This document shows positions 45,862 through 55,206 of a stretch of DNA of 64,000 nt, piece by piece. The position numbers and the translations under genes were made by a program. The stretch lies in the NCBI RefSeq assembly GCF_963662805.1, contig NZ_OY759877.1, positions 121,466 to 185,465 on the forward strand, written 5' to 3'. The DNA comes from an uncultured Cohaesibacter sp. (GTDB lineage: Bacteria; Pseudomonadota; Alphaproteobacteria; Rhizobiales; Cohaesibacteraceae). Under the pieces are notes generated by a model. The model had not been told where the DNA came from. It searched no databases and saw only the letters and a list, made by a program, of their open reading frames with translations. Within the stretch, counting starts at the first letter, position 1. The number at the start of each line of letters is the position of its first letter.

Positions 45862-47415
45862 CTAACCACGCTGCTGGAGGGGGACGGTTGGCAACTCACC
45901 GCTGTCGGCCAAGTTTGCCGCAGGGTAGTGAAGGCGAATGACAATGCCTTTGTAGGCATCGAACCGGCTTTGATAGGTCTTCACATTCTCGGCGATGGGA
46001 TGAAAGCTCCGGTCGTAGTGGATGGCTGTTCTTGTGGCCTCTTCAAGAGATCCGAACAGCTCACCACCGACAGACGCCATCAGGGCAACGCCGAAGGCGG
46101 AGCCTCCGTCACGAATGGTGAGGAGTTCCATATTGAAGACATCAGCGATGATCTGTGACCAGATCGGGCTCTTTGTGACGCCTCCGGTGAGGATGGCCCG
46201 ACGACTGTCTCTCTGGCCATCCGCAAACAGCGTCGCGCAGTCCCTGAGCGAGAAGGCCACGCCTTCCATGACCGACCTGACAAAATCGGGCCAGCGATGG
46301 TTGATGTCGATGCCGGTGAAGCTCGCGCGCATATCGGCATTCCAGTAGGGAGCCCGCTCTCCTTGCAGATAGGGATGGAACAGCAGTTGGGAGGCCCCCG
46401 GTGGGACTTTTGCCGCAAGGGCATCCAGCGCTTCGTAGCTGATCTTGTCATCGACATCCGGGCCGAGGAAAGCCAACTGGTTGCGCATCCATTGCAGGGC
46501 CGTGGCGCAAGTGTTTGTGCCCGCCTGCCGGTAGTATGAGCCTGCTTTCAGGTGCGGATAGGTGATGACACCGCCGAGTGCAGCAGGGTGGTCCTCCACG
46601 ACCATGATGCCGCCAGCGGTTCCCATGCGGATCAGATAGCTGCCTTCGGCCGAGAGCAGTCCATTGCCAACGAGTTCTGCTGTCGTGTCCATGCCGCCAG
46701 CGATGATCGGGATGCCAGCCTTCAGGCCAAATTCGGAGGAGGCCTGTTCCGAAACGTGCCCCACGACATCGGTCGCATTGACGATCTCCGGCATGGCGTC
46801 TGGTGTCAGGCCACTCAGTCTGACGAGAGGTTCACTCCAGCACCGGGTGGCATCATCGAGCATCAGCGTGGCTGCGGCGCTTCCCATGTCCATGACCTTT
46901 CGGCCGCAGAGACGGTACACTAGATAGTCCTTGGAACTGAGAAGGCTACGGGTTTTACCGATCGCTTCAGGCTCTTGGTTCCTGACCCACATCAGCTGGG
47001 GCAGCGTCCAGGTGCAACCGGGCTGGTTGAGGGTTGTCTTTTGGATTGCGTTCAGATGGTGGGTCTGGAGATAGGCGACCTCTTCGGTGCTGCGGTTGTC
47101 ATTCCAGAGAATGGCAGGCCGGAGCACATCGTCTTTGTCGTCGAGGAGGACCGGAATATGGGCTGCGGAGCAGATCCCGATGGCTTGCAGGGCCTGCATG
47201 CCTTGGGGGTCCATTTCCACCAGTGTCTTCAGCACTGATTTGAGAGCCCGGAGCCAGTCTGCGGGGTCCTGTTCGGCCCATCCCGGATGAGGACTGGCCG
47301 TGGGATAGGACTGGTCGCTGGTTGCCCGAACCGTTCCTTCCGCATCCAAAATGACGCACTTCAGGCTACTGGTGCCGAGATCTATACCCAGCACACAGCG
47401 GGGAGGAGCTTGCAT
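45862..47415 (-). CDS. FGGY family carbohydrate kinase (xylulokinase-like)
   Basis: Sugar kinase of 517 residues. The N-terminal phosphate-1 motif is CVLGIDLGTSSLKCVILDAE, the substrate region includes AILWNDNRSTEE, and the second-domain motifs GGMDTTAELVGNG, AEGSYLIRMGTAGG and RRAILTGGVTKSPIWSQIIA are normal for FGGY kinases. Sequence is closest in style to xylulokinase, but related kinases act on other ketoses or sugar acids, and no isomerase gene accompanies it. It is last in the operon dctPQM-aldolase-kinase, and its ATG overlaps the aldolase stop (TAATG). Confidence 0.86.
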   Translation of the reverse strand: MQAPPRCVLGIDLGTSSLKCVILDAEGTVRATSDQSYPTASPHPGWAEQDPADWLRALKSVLKTLVEMDPQGMQALQAIGICSAAHIPVLLDDKDDVLRPAILWNDNRSTEEVAYLQTHHLNAIQKTTLNQPGCTWTLPQLMWVRNQEPEAIGKTRSLLSSKDYLVYRLCGRKVMDMGSAAATLMLDDATRCWSEPLVRLSGLTPDAMPEIVNATDVVGHVSEQASSEFGLKAGIPIIAGGMDTTAELVGNGLLSAEGSYLIRMGTAGGIMVVEDHPAALGGVITYPHLKAGSYYRQAGTNTCATALQWMRNQLAFLGPDVDDKISYEALDALAAKVPPGASQLLFHPYLQGERAPYWNADMRASFTGIDINHRWPDFVRSVMEGVAFSLRDCATLFADGQRDSRRAILTGGVTKSPIWSQIIADVFNMELLTIRDGGSAFGVALMASVGGELFGSLEEATRTAIHYDRSFHPIAENVKTYQSRFDAYKGIVIRLHYPAANLADSGELPTVPLQQRG

Positions 47416-48218
47416 TACTTGTCTCCGTCAGTGGTGCTTGCGGGGAGAAGGGCGCTCAGGGCTTCGTTTCTCGAGCGAATGCTTGTCATCAGGGCATTGA
47501 CGTCCGTGTCGTAGGAGATCAGGCGAACACCTTGTTGTTGCAGTTCTTTTGCTGCTTCCAGATCATAGGTCTGCACGCCGATGCCAACAGAGTGACGCTG
47601 GGCGGCTTCGATGATTCTGGCCGTCAGGGCCCGCATGTCGGCATGCCTGAGGTTGCTGTCCACACCACAGGAGACCGAGAGATCGGACGGGCCGATGAAG
47701 GCCATGTCGAGGCCCGGTGTCGACAGGATTTCATCGAGATTGTCCATTGCCGTCTTGGTCTCGATCTGGACGATCAGAAGGATCTCGTCGTTGGCTTCCG
47801 ACAGGTAGGTGTTCTTGTTGACGCGGGCAAAGTTGGTGTGGGACCTGCAAAGACTGACGCCTCGGTCACCCTGAGGCGGATAGCGACAGAAGCGAACCGC
47901 TGCTTCGGCCTGTTCACGGCTTTCGACATGGGGCACAAGGATGCCTTTTGCACCCAGCTCCAGAGGGGTGAGGAAGCAGTCCCGCCGCGTTTCGGGGATG
48001 CGCACGATGGGCTTGCATGTGCCATGTCTGAAGCCGGCGATAATGGCTCCGAGGGCTTCGGGGCTGTAGGCGCCATGCTCCTGATCGATGATCATGAAGT
48101 CAAGGCCGGAGGCGTCCATCATGGCCCCGAGCATGGGCGACTTCAGTTCCGCGACCATGATGCCCTTGATGGTGCCACCACGTTGCAGGATTGTTTTTAG
48201 GCTGGGAGATTGTGCCAT
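47415..48218 (-). CDS. HpcH/HpaI family aldolase
   Basis: Metal-dependent class II aldolase of 267 residues. The family motifs are GLDFMIIDQEHGAYSPEALG (catalytic His and acid), the metal Glu in VQIETKTAMDNLDEIL, and MAFIGPSDLSVSCGV with the metal Asp. GAKGILVPHVESREQAEAAV fits the consensus. These enzymes cleave 4-hydroxy-2-keto acids or 2-keto-3-deoxy sugar acids to pyruvate and an aldehyde. Start at the ATG at 48218; a longer frame has no support. It overlaps the kinase by one base and follows the TRAP permease gene by 20 bp, so the imported molecule is probably a sugar acid processed by both enzymes. Confidence 0.88.
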   Translation of the reverse strand: MAQSPSLKTILQRGGTIKGIMVAELKSPMLGAMMDASGLDFMIIDQEHGAYSPEALGAIIAGFRHGTCKPIVRIPETRRDCFLTPLELGAKGILVPHVESREQAEAAVRFCRYPPQGDRGVSLCRSHTNFARVNKNTYLSEANDEILLIVQIETKTAMDNLDEILSTPGLDMAFIGPSDLSVSCGVDSNLRHADMRALTARIIEAAQRHSVGIGVQTYDLEAAKELQQQGVRLISYDTDVNALMTSIRSRNEALSALLPASTTDGDK

Positions 48219-48238
48219 GAAAGTGTTCCTTGATGATC

Positions 48239-49513
48239 CTAGGACAGCATGTTGGGGAGGGTGAGAACCAGCGAGGGGAAGGCCGTCACGACCACGAGCA
48301 GCAGCACGAAGATGGCAATGAAGGGCCACATCTGTCTGATGATTTTCTCGATGGGGATGTTCTCCATCCCACTGAGCGTGAACAGTAGGCTTCCGACAGG
48401 CGGGGTGACGAGGCCGATCATGCAGTTGAGAACCACGACCACGCCGAAGTGGGTCGGATCCATACCAATGGCATTGGCCAATGGCATGACGATGGGGACG
48501 AACAGCATGATGTTGACGTTCGGATCGGAGATGCAGCCGAGCACCAGAAACAGCACGTTGATCGCGATCAGAATGAACACCGGGTTATCTGAAATTGACA
48601 GCACCATGCCCGAGAACAGGTCTGGTACGCTCTCGGCGGTGAGCACGAAGCCGAATACCTTGGCCGCAGGCAACAGGATGAGAATGCTGCCACAGATGAT
48701 GAAGACGCTCTTCAGGCAGGCAATGATTTCCCACACGGCGAACTGGCGGAACGCGAAGATGCCGAGGATGAGTGAATAGACAACGGCCAGAGCAGCTGCT
48801 TCCGTAATCGTTACGACGCCGAGGTAGATTCCGCCCAGAAGGATGCCCGGAGTGAGCAGGGGGAAGAAGCCGCGGATCAGGGCAGCAATGACGAGGGCAA
48901 GGGACTGACGCGGATGGACGGGATGACCGGAGTGCCGTGCAACGAAGTAGATATAGATCATCAGGCAGGCTGCGATCAGGATGCCGGGCACTGCCCCGCC
49001 CAGAAAGAGCCGCGCGATTGATTCTCCGGACACCATCGAGAAGACGACCATCGGAATGCTTGGCGGAATGATGGGTCCGATGACGGAACTGCTGGCGGTG
49101 ACAGCTGCGCTGAAGGGCTTGTTGTAACCATCATCGACCATGGAGCGGTAGCAGAGCCGCCCGATGCCGCCGACGTCAGCCACTGCCGATCCGGACATGC
49201 CGGAGAAGATGACGCTTGTCAGCACGTTGACATGGCCAAGTCCGCCGGGGATGAAGCCGACCAGCGAGTTGGCGAAGTCGAAAATCCGGGCCGAGACGCT
49301 GGACCGGTTCATCACCTCGGAGGTCAGGATGAACAGCGGAATGGCCAGCAGGACGAAGAAGTCGAGGCTGGTGAACATCTGCAGGGACAGAAAGCCCAGA
49401 TCGATGCCTTCGAGCAGTGCATAGGCCCAGGCAGAGGTGATCATCGCAAAGGCGATTGGCATGCCAAGGAAGAAGAGAACAAAGAAGAGGATGACGAAAG
49501 CAAGGACAGTCAT
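48239..49513 (-). CDS. dctM: TRAP transporter large permease (DctM)
   Basis: Large TRAP membrane subunit, 424 residues and about 12 helices. The N-terminus FVLFFLGMPIAFAMITSAWA, then IFSGMSGSAVADVGGIGRLC, VIGPIIPPSIPMVVFSMVSG and the C-terminal CMIGLVTPPVGSLLFTLSGM are all standard DctM motifs. It overlaps the small-subunit gene by four bases (ATGA). Together with DctP and DctQ it forms a sodium-driven importer for a carboxylate-type substrate. Confidence 0.92.
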   Translation of the reverse strand: MTVLAFVILFFVLFFLGMPIAFAMITSAWAYALLEGIDLGFLSLQMFTSLDFFVLLAIPLFILTSEVMNRSSVSARIFDFANSLVGFIPGGLGHVNVLTSVIFSGMSGSAVADVGGIGRLCYRSMVDDGYNKPFSAAVTASSSVIGPIIPPSIPMVVFSMVSGESIARLFLGGAVPGILIAACLMIYIYFVARHSGHPVHPRQSLALVIAALIRGFFPLLTPGILLGGIYLGVVTITEAAALAVVYSLILGIFAFRQFAVWEIIACLKSVFIICGSILILLPAAKVFGFVLTAESVPDLFSGMVLSISDNPVFILIAINVLFLVLGCISDPNVNIMLFVPIVMPLANAIGMDPTHFGVVVVLNCMIGLVTPPVGSLLFTLSGMENIPIEKIIRQMWPFIAIFVLLLVVVTAFPSLVLTLPNMLS

Positions 49514-49992
49514 GCCGCTTTCTCCTGATAGGAAACCCTGATCGTCTGAGCCAGCCTCAGCACATGCACCAGGCTATGCACGCAGCACAGCCCCATGGAC
49601 AGGGGAAGGATCGAGTAGGGGTAGGTCTCGGAAATCTGCAGCGCGGCGGTCACATTCATGCTTTCTAGGGCAACAATGCATGGCCATACGAATGAGCCGA
49701 ACATGACGACGAGGACAATCGAGAGCACCAGATTGATCCATGTTTGGGCCATCGGCGGCAGCAGATTGACGAATAGGGTGACGCGGATGTGACGGTCTTC
49801 TGCCAGAATGTAGGCGCAGGACAGAAACCCGGCCCAGACAAACAGGAAGTTGGAGAGTTCTTCGGCCCAGAAGATCGGATCGGATGCGACGTAGCGCATG
49901 ACGACGTTGGCGCAGATTATGACGAACATGCTGCCCAGACAGATGATGCCGACGACTGTTTCCGCTGTTTGAAGTGTTTTTGTGAGGGTCAT
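49510..49992 (-). CDS. dctQ: TRAP transporter small permease (DctQ)
   Basis: Small TRAP subunit, 160 residues and four helices: VVGIICLGSMFVIICANVVM, LSNFLFVWAGFLSCAYILAE, INLVLSIVLVVMFGSFVWPC and YSILPLSMGLCCVHSLVHVL. The conserved WAEELSNFLFVWAGFL segment, with EEL and the Trp, identifies it. The ATG at 49992 is chosen over an upstream extension that has no hydrophobic or family character. It is coupled to dctM by an ATGA overlap, and lies 131 bp after dctP. Confidence 0.9.
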   Translation of the reverse strand: MTLTKTLQTAETVVGIICLGSMFVIICANVVMRYVASDPIFWAEELSNFLFVWAGFLSCAYILAEDRHIRVTLFVNLLPPMAQTWINLVLSIVLVVMFGSFVWPCIVALESMNVTAALQISETYPYSILPLSMGLCCVHSLVHVLRLAQTIRVSYQEKAA

Positions 49993-50123
49993 TGCGGGAC
50001 TCCGGAAGGGCTGCGTCGATAGGCGGCGACCTCGGTCAGGCGCCGCCTTTGTGCGCAATCCTTCAAACGCCCATAAATTGCATAGGATCTATGGGACTGG
50101 ATTTTAGAGAAGATGCCAGGGGT

Positions 50124-51101
50124 CTATTTGATGGCCTGGATTTCTTCGTAGAGTTCCTTGAACTGGGGATATTTATCAAGCACCAGCGGGACGCGGGCCA
50201 TGAAGGGGGCCTTATCGACGGTGACCGGGATCATCCCCTTGTTTTCGGTCAAGTCGCGGAACATCTCGGCTTCGTTGGAGATGACGTCCTCATCGATGGC
50301 TTCGGCCTCTGCGGTGAAGACCTCTTCGACAATCTTCTGATCCTCGGGCGAGAGTGAATTCCATGACTTCTGGGACATGATGGTCCCGGAAGAGGCCAGC
50401 ATGTGACCGGTCAGAATTAGGTATTTCTGCACTTCGTAGAACTTCATGGTCAGGATCTGGGTGTATGGGTTTTCCTGACCGTCCGCGACGCCGCTGCTCA
50501 GGGACATGTAGACATCGCCGATCGGCAACGGGGTGCCGTGAGCATTGAGCACAGTTGCTGCTTCCGGATAGGGTGGGAAGTTGACCACGCGCAGTTTCAG
50601 ATCTGCGAAATCTTCAGGGGTTTTCGCTTCCACGCTTTTGGTCGTGGTGTGGCGGAAGCCGAAGGTGTAGAGCGAGAGCTGTTTGACGCCGACCTTATCG
50701 CCGATGTCATCGAGCAGCTTGTCGTAGACCGCGCTTTTCTTGAAGGAGCGCCAGTGGTCATAGTCGCGGAAGGTGTAGGGCGAGAGCAACACGCCGGATT
50801 CCGGATAATAGTCGACGGCAGTATCAAGCGGACAGAGGTCGAGAACCCCCATGCGAACTGCCTTGATGGAATCCTTGTAGTTGGCGTAGGTCCCGGCCGG
50901 GAAGATCTGCAAGTCGAGGCGACCGTTCGATTTTTCCTGCAGCAGTTCCTTGGCTTTCAAGAGCCCTTTGTGCACTGGATGCGAGGTATTGAAAATGTGC
51001 GAGACTTTGAATGTCCGGTCGGCGGCATTTGCTGCTTGCGGAGCGAGCCCCAGCGTCATGGCAACACAGGATATTGCTGCCAGTGCAAGAAATTTCTTCA
51101 T
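50124..51101 (-). CDS. dctP: TRAP transporter solute-binding protein (DctP)
   Basis: Periplasmic receptor of 325 residues. Signal peptide KKFLALAAISCVAMTLGLAP, cleavage near ANA-AD. The DctP core includes HPVHKGLLKAKELLQEKSNG and the conserved Arg of DLKLRVVNFPPYPEAATVLN that forms the salt bridge with a carboxylate, followed by MSLSSGVADGQENPYTQILT. The ATG at 51101 follows GGGAGG. It starts an operon with dctQ, dctM, an aldolase and a kinase, and is divergent from a LysR regulator, so transport and catabolism are probably induced together by the substrate. Confidence 0.92.
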   Translation of the reverse strand: MKKFLALAAISCVAMTLGLAPQAANAADRTFKVSHIFNTSHPVHKGLLKAKELLQEKSNGRLDLQIFPAGTYANYKDSIKAVRMGVLDLCPLDTAVDYYPESGVLLSPYTFRDYDHWRSFKKSAVYDKLLDDIGDKVGVKQLSLYTFGFRHTTTKSVEAKTPEDFADLKLRVVNFPPYPEAATVLNAHGTPLPIGDVYMSLSSGVADGQENPYTQILTMKFYEVQKYLILTGHMLASSGTIMSQKSWNSLSPEDQKIVEEVFTAEAEAIDEDVISNEAEMFRDLTENKGMIPVTVDKAPFMARVPLVLDKYPQFKELYEEIQAIK

Positions 51102-51184
51102 CGTTTCCTCCCGATAAATATTGCTTGCTTTGGGAGACCATTCTCCCTTTGTCTAACAAGATGGATGAATAGTGTCACCAGCAT

Positions 51185-51235
51185 TTCCATTAGTCAAACG
51201 ATGTATTATAATGGAATAGATAAGTTTCACTAATG
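51185..51235. promoter_or_regulatory. LysR-type operator region between dctP and lysR
   Basis: Two overlapping inverted repeats: TTCCATTA/TAATGGAA (8-bp arms, 16 bases apart) and CATTAGTCAAAC/GTTTCACTAATG (11 of 12 positions pair, 24 bases apart). Together they span the 143-bp divergent region, ending 10 bp before the lysR start. This is the expected place for regulator binding. Confidence 0.55.
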
Positions 51236-51244
51236 AGTTGTGCC

Positions 51245-52189
51245 ATGGAATTTCGCCACCTTGAAGCCTTCGTTTCTGCCGCCGAACGGGAAAGTTTCAC
51301 GCGGGCCGCAGATCACATGCATCTCACCCAGTCTGCGGTCAGTCAGTTGATCCGGAAACTGGAGGAAGAGGTGGGGGAACCGCTGTTTGTTCGCGATGGT
51401 CGGGCGGTGAAATTGACCGAAGCGGGCTTCAATCTGTTCGACACGGCTGTTGAAATCCTGATGCTGAGGCGCAAGCTGGAAGAAAAAACCGTGCCGCTTC
51501 CTGCTGCGGTCAACGGCTCCTTGCGGATCGGCACCAGTTCGTCAGCGACCGCTTATCTGTGGGCATCAATGTATCAGGCCTTCGCCGACACCTACCCGAA
51601 TGTGGATCTCGATGTGCGCACCACACTGCACACGGTGACGACCGTCGATCAGATTCTCTCGGGTGAGCTCGATATCGGATTTCTTCCCTTCCCACTCAGC
51701 GACCCGCGCCTTGAGGGCTATCATCTTGCCAACCATGAGGCGCTGCTGGTATCCCATCCGGCTCATCCACTGGCGAAGAAGCAGCAGATTTCGAAACGCG
51801 ACCTGCAGAATGAACGCTTCATCCTGTTCAAGGACGGCATGAACTTCCGCGCCGTGTCGGACTATTTCTTCCGCACGATGGGGTTCGAGCCCCAGGTGGT
51901 GCTCCAATCCAACGATACCAATCTCATCCGCGCCATGGTTCAGGTGGGGTTCGGCATTGCCTTCCTGCCGGACTGGGGCCTGCAGAGAGAGCTGAAGGAG
52001 GGCCAGTTGGTTCGCCTGCCGGTTCAGGATATGGAGCTTTATGAGGAAATCGGCCTGGCTTATCTCAGACGCGGCATCTGCCTTGCTGCAGCGGAGTTCA
52101 TGAAGTTCGCTGGTGCCAACCGCCATCTCATTCCGGATATCGCCCTCAAGGACCTGCCGCAGAACTGGAAGCACTTCTCACTGAGATAG
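51245..52189 (+). CDS. LysR family transcriptional regulator (of TRAP/aldolase/kinase operon)
   Basis: Regulator of 314 residues. The DNA-binding domain has MEFRHLEAFVSAAERESFTR and AADHMHLTQSAVSQLIRKLE, and the effector domain begins near GSLRIGTSSSATAYLWASMY with two Rossmann-like lobes (LSGELDIGFLPFPLSDPRLE and NLIRAMVQVGFGIAFLPDWG). The ATG at 51245 is used because it begins the standard family sequence; an upstream in-frame ATG-less start adds four residues. It is divergent from dctP and probably activates the five-gene operon. No co-located second target is seen. Confidence 0.9.
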   Translation: MEFRHLEAFVSAAERESFTRAADHMHLTQSAVSQLIRKLEEEVGEPLFVRDGRAVKLTEAGFNLFDTAVEILMLRRKLEEKTVPLPAAVNGSLRIGTSSSATAYLWASMYQAFADTYPNVDLDVRTTLHTVTTVDQILSGELDIGFLPFPLSDPRLEGYHLANHEALLVSHPAHPLAKKQQISKRDLQNERFILFKDGMNFRAVSDYFFRTMGFEPQVVLQSNDTNLIRAMVQVGFGIAFLPDWGLQRELKEGQLVRLPVQDMELYEEIGLAYLRRGICLAAAEFMKFAGANRHLIPDIALKDLPQNWKHFSLR

Positions 52190-52414
52190 CGACAAGGTTC
52201 TGAGTTTTTGGAGTTTTCTGCTTGCTTACGATGGCCGCGATGCTGTGATTTCAACCCGGCCAGCGGCGTCATCATTCATCTTTTTCCCCGTTTTGGGGAA
52301 AAAACTATTGCAATGACATGATTTAGCTTCTACACGTGCGGCGTAGCACGCTTTCAAGCTTTGTGCAGGGGACGACGTTCGCTCGGCCCTCAACCAACTT
52401 CTCAGATCGTTGGT

Positions 52415-52434
52415 CACTTGAAATGGTCCGGTTT
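52415..52434 (+). repeat. Short third relative of the direct-repeat start
   Basis: CACTTGAAATGGTCCGGTTT matches CACTTGAGTGGTCCGGTTT of repeat copy A with one extra base. Only this part of the repeat is present. It lies 50 bp before the second tRNA-fMet, so the motif may be an end of an old mobile element, though this is not proven. Confidence 0.45.
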
Positions 52435-52484
52435 CGGCACCATATAAGAATGGATATTGCTCAAGCATATCCGCTTAGATTTGG

Positions 52485-52561
<77 letters not shown>

Positions 52562-52569
52562 ATTTTTCG

Positions 52570-52598
52570 CCCGTTGACCATGCTGGTTGGCGGGCTTT
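52570..52598 (+). terminator. Intrinsic terminator of tRNA-fMet copy 2
   Basis: CCCGTTGACCA pairs with TGGTTGGCGGG, followed by CTTTG. Compared with copy 1 the closing pair near the loop has changed from G-C to A-T on both sides. Confidence 0.75.
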
Positions 52599-53061
52599 GT
52601 GTTTTCGGGACACATTGAATGATTTCCACGACCTGTGAACTGTGCATGCTGGTTTTCTGCCTCTGGAAATAGTTGACCTTTACCCAATAGCTTCCAGATC
52701 TTTGCTGGCATCCGCCTTTTAAGGGGCCTTGAGGCTTTCTGCCCGTTCTCGCTTACTTCCGGGTATGGGTCGGCTCCGCGTTCAACAGACTTTCCACTGC
52801 AAAATCGGAGTTTTTGCCTCAAAATAAGAAATAGCACGTAGCGACATCCGTCCTTACCGGTGTTAAAGTGCGACAAATTGGCACAAATTAGTTTACTTGA
52901 GTTTGCAATTCAAGAATTTAGTGTTTATCGTGGCAGTGAGAATGATACTCATTTGCGTTACGTTTCTCGCACTGCCCGGCTCCGCCCTGTTGAGCCCCCC
53001 AGATTGTCCCGTATCTGATTTCGCAAACGAGTGAACAATTCAGACTATCGGAATTGATCCC
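52599..53061. promoter_or_regulatory. Control region of the iron operon with Fur/RirA-like box
   Basis: No gene is seen in this 463-bp stretch. At 52937-52956 lies TGAGAATGATACTCATTTGC. It contains AATGA-TAC-TCATT, a perfect inverted repeat matching 15 of 19 positions of the Fur consensus, and also satisfies TGA-N9-TCA, the iron-responsive operator used by RirA in rhizobia. The box is about 105 bp before the FTR1 start. Confidence 0.6.
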
Positions 53062-55206
53062 ATGCGAAATGCGCTCAGAGTTGCCGCTTTTCTATTTGTT
53101 GCTTGCGCCATGCTGCTGCCTGCATGGTCAGACGAAGGACCCGACTATCGGGACCTCATTCAACGCATCGAGACCGTGCTGAAGCAGGCGGAGACCGAAT
53201 ATCAGCAGGGAGAGGCCGACCTCGCCAAGACGAGTGTGCAGAAAGCCTATTTCGAGCTGTTTGAGAATCTCGAAGGTCCGATCCGCATCAACATTTCCGC
53301 GCGAAGAAGCAACGAGCTGGAAGCGGAATTCGGCGACATCCGCAAGCTGATCATAAAGGGAGAGGCGATCGCGACGGTGAGCAGCCGGATCGACAACCAG
53401 ATCGCTGCGATATGGGAGGTTTTGCCCGCGCTTGAAGAGGGCGTCGTCATCAAGGCCGAAGTGTCGGACGCTGTAAAGGCAGTCGAGGCATCTGCTGCAG
53501 ACGCGCCGGAGCAAGTTGCGGATCCCTTCTGGGTCGACGTCAACGACAGCATCCTTTCCATCCTGCAGCAGGCCTCCGACACCTATGAGAGCGGGGATGC
53601 GCAAGGGGCCGAGGATCTGATCCGCAAGGCTCATTGGGAAGGCTACAAGAACAGCCTGCTGGAGACCGTCGTTCGGCGCTATGCCAGCCAATCCCGCGAT
53701 ATTGCCTTCAATGCGGAGTTCACCCGCATCATGGAGCTGGTCAAGGATGGTAAGCCCGCCCGCATGGTTCGCGCCTCTGCGGCCGTGCTTCATGATGACA
53801 TTGCCGATGTCCTGCCAGGACTTCCTGTCGTCGAAGGCAGCAAGATGGTCGAAGGCGTGCCTGCCGCTGCAGAGGATGTCGAGGGAGACTGGGCAGCCGT
53901 TGCTGATCAAGTCATCGGGGAAATGAACAAGGCTGCGGCGCTTCATGAGGCCGGTGATCAGGCAACCGCCATTGCGACGGTGCAGAACAGCTATTTCGAT
54001 ATTTTTGAAGATTCCGGCATGGAGACGATTGTCGGTGCACGGGATGCGAGTCTCAAGACCACACTCGAGGGACATTTCAGCAAACTGACAGCCCTGATGA
54101 AAGCGGGTGCCTCTAGAGAAGACCTGAACGCAGAGATCGCGGCCATGAGAGCGGATCTGGATACTGCAGTTGGGCTCTTCTCGAGCGATAGTGAAAGCCC
54201 ATGGGCCTTGTTCCTCTATTCCCTCATCATCATTCTGCGCGAGGGCTTCGAGGCCATGCTGGTGGTCACTGCCATTGCCACCTATCTCATCAAGACCGGC
54301 AATCGAGACAAGCTTGGCGTCATCGTGAATTCCGTTGCTGTGGCTCTGGGCCTTAGCGTCGTCACAGCGATCCTGTTCAAGATGGTTTTCCATGTCACCG
54401 CCGACAAGCAGGAGCTGCTTGAAGGGGCGACGATGCTGCTCGCCGCGGTCGTGCTCTTCTTCATGAGCTACTGGCTCTTGTCAAAGGCCGAGGCCGAGCG
54501 CTGGATGCAGTATATCAAGGGCACGGTCGACCGTTCCATCGAAAGCGGCTCGATGAAGGCGCTGTGGTTTGCGAGTTTTCTTGCGGTCTATCGCGAGGGT
54601 GCCGAAACCGTGCTTTTCTATCAAGCGCTGGCACTGGATGCGAGTGATGCGGTCGGCATTCCTGCCATCATCGCCGGTTTCGTGCTCGGCTGCTTTTTGC
54701 TTGGTGTCCTCTATGTCGCTTTCCGCTTTGGCGCCCAGCGTCTGGCGATCAAGCCCTTCTTCATCTTCACCGGAGCCTTGCTCTATTACATGGCCTTCGT
54801 CTTCACCGGCAAGGGCGTGATGGAGCTTGTCGAGGGCAAGATCATCGAACCGACCCTCGTCTCATGGCTTCCCGAATTCTCCTTCATGGGCATCTATCCC
54901 TACTGGCAGACTGCGGTGCCTCAGGCGGTCTTGATTGTGGCCGCGATCATCGGTCTGCTGGTCGTCATGATGAGAAAGCCCCCGGGGACCTGGTGGCATG
55001 ACGACACAGAGACTTTCACATCCTGCCCTGTACTTCGGCCTGACCAGCCGCATTCATGGGCCATCCCAATACTACCACCCCGCGCTGCTCGTTGGACATT
55101 TCCTTCGGCACGGACCAGAGCGCAAAGGCAACGTTCCGGAAGGTACCTGCCTGTTTCGACTTTGAACCAACCGAACCCAACGATGAACCCAAAGGAAAGA
55201 TCATGA
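53062..55206 (+). CDS. FTR1-family iron permease with periplasmic repeat domain
   Basis: High-affinity iron permease of 714 residues, equivalent to Campylobacter Cj1658. After a signal peptide (RVAAFLFVACAMLLPAWS) come three related periplasmic helical repeats of ~110 residues (residues ~30-380), recognisable by AYFELFE, AHWEGYKN and SYFDIFED. The C-terminal half has about seven helices with both iron-binding motifs REGFE (residues 393-397) and REGAE (511-515), as required for FTR1 transport. The last ~60 residues are Pro/Arg-rich and not family-like, but the stop overlaps the next start as ATGA, so the coding end looks real. First gene of the iron operon. Confidence 0.9.
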   Translation: MRNALRVAAFLFVACAMLLPAWSDEGPDYRDLIQRIETVLKQAETEYQQGEADLAKTSVQKAYFELFENLEGPIRINISARRSNELEAEFGDIRKLIIKGEAIATVSSRIDNQIAAIWEVLPALEEGVVIKAEVSDAVKAVEASAADAPEQVADPFWVDVNDSILSILQQASDTYESGDAQGAEDLIRKAHWEGYKNSLLETVVRRYASQSRDIAFNAEFTRIMELVKDGKPARMVRASAAVLHDDIADVLPGLPVVEGSKMVEGVPAAAEDVEGDWAAVADQVIGEMNKAAALHEAGDQATAIATVQNSYFDIFEDSGMETIVGARDASLKTTLEGHFSKLTALMKAGASREDLNAEIAAMRADLDTAVGLFSSDSESPWALFLYSLIIILREGFEAMLVVTAIATYLIKTGNRDKLGVIVNSVAVALGLSVVTAILFKMVFHVTADKQELLEGATMLLAAVVLFFMSYWLLSKAEAERWMQYIKGTVDRSIESGSMKALWFASFLAVYREGAETVLFYQALALDASDAVGIPAIIAGFVLGCFLLGVLYVAFRFGAQRLAIKPFFIFTGALLYYMAFVFTGKGVMELVEGKIIEPTLVSWLPEFSFMGIYPYWQTAVPQAVLIVAAIIGLLVVMMRKPPGTWWHDDTETFTSCPVLRPDQPHSWAIPILPPRAARWTFPSARTRAQRQRSGRYLPVSTLNQPNPTMNPKERS

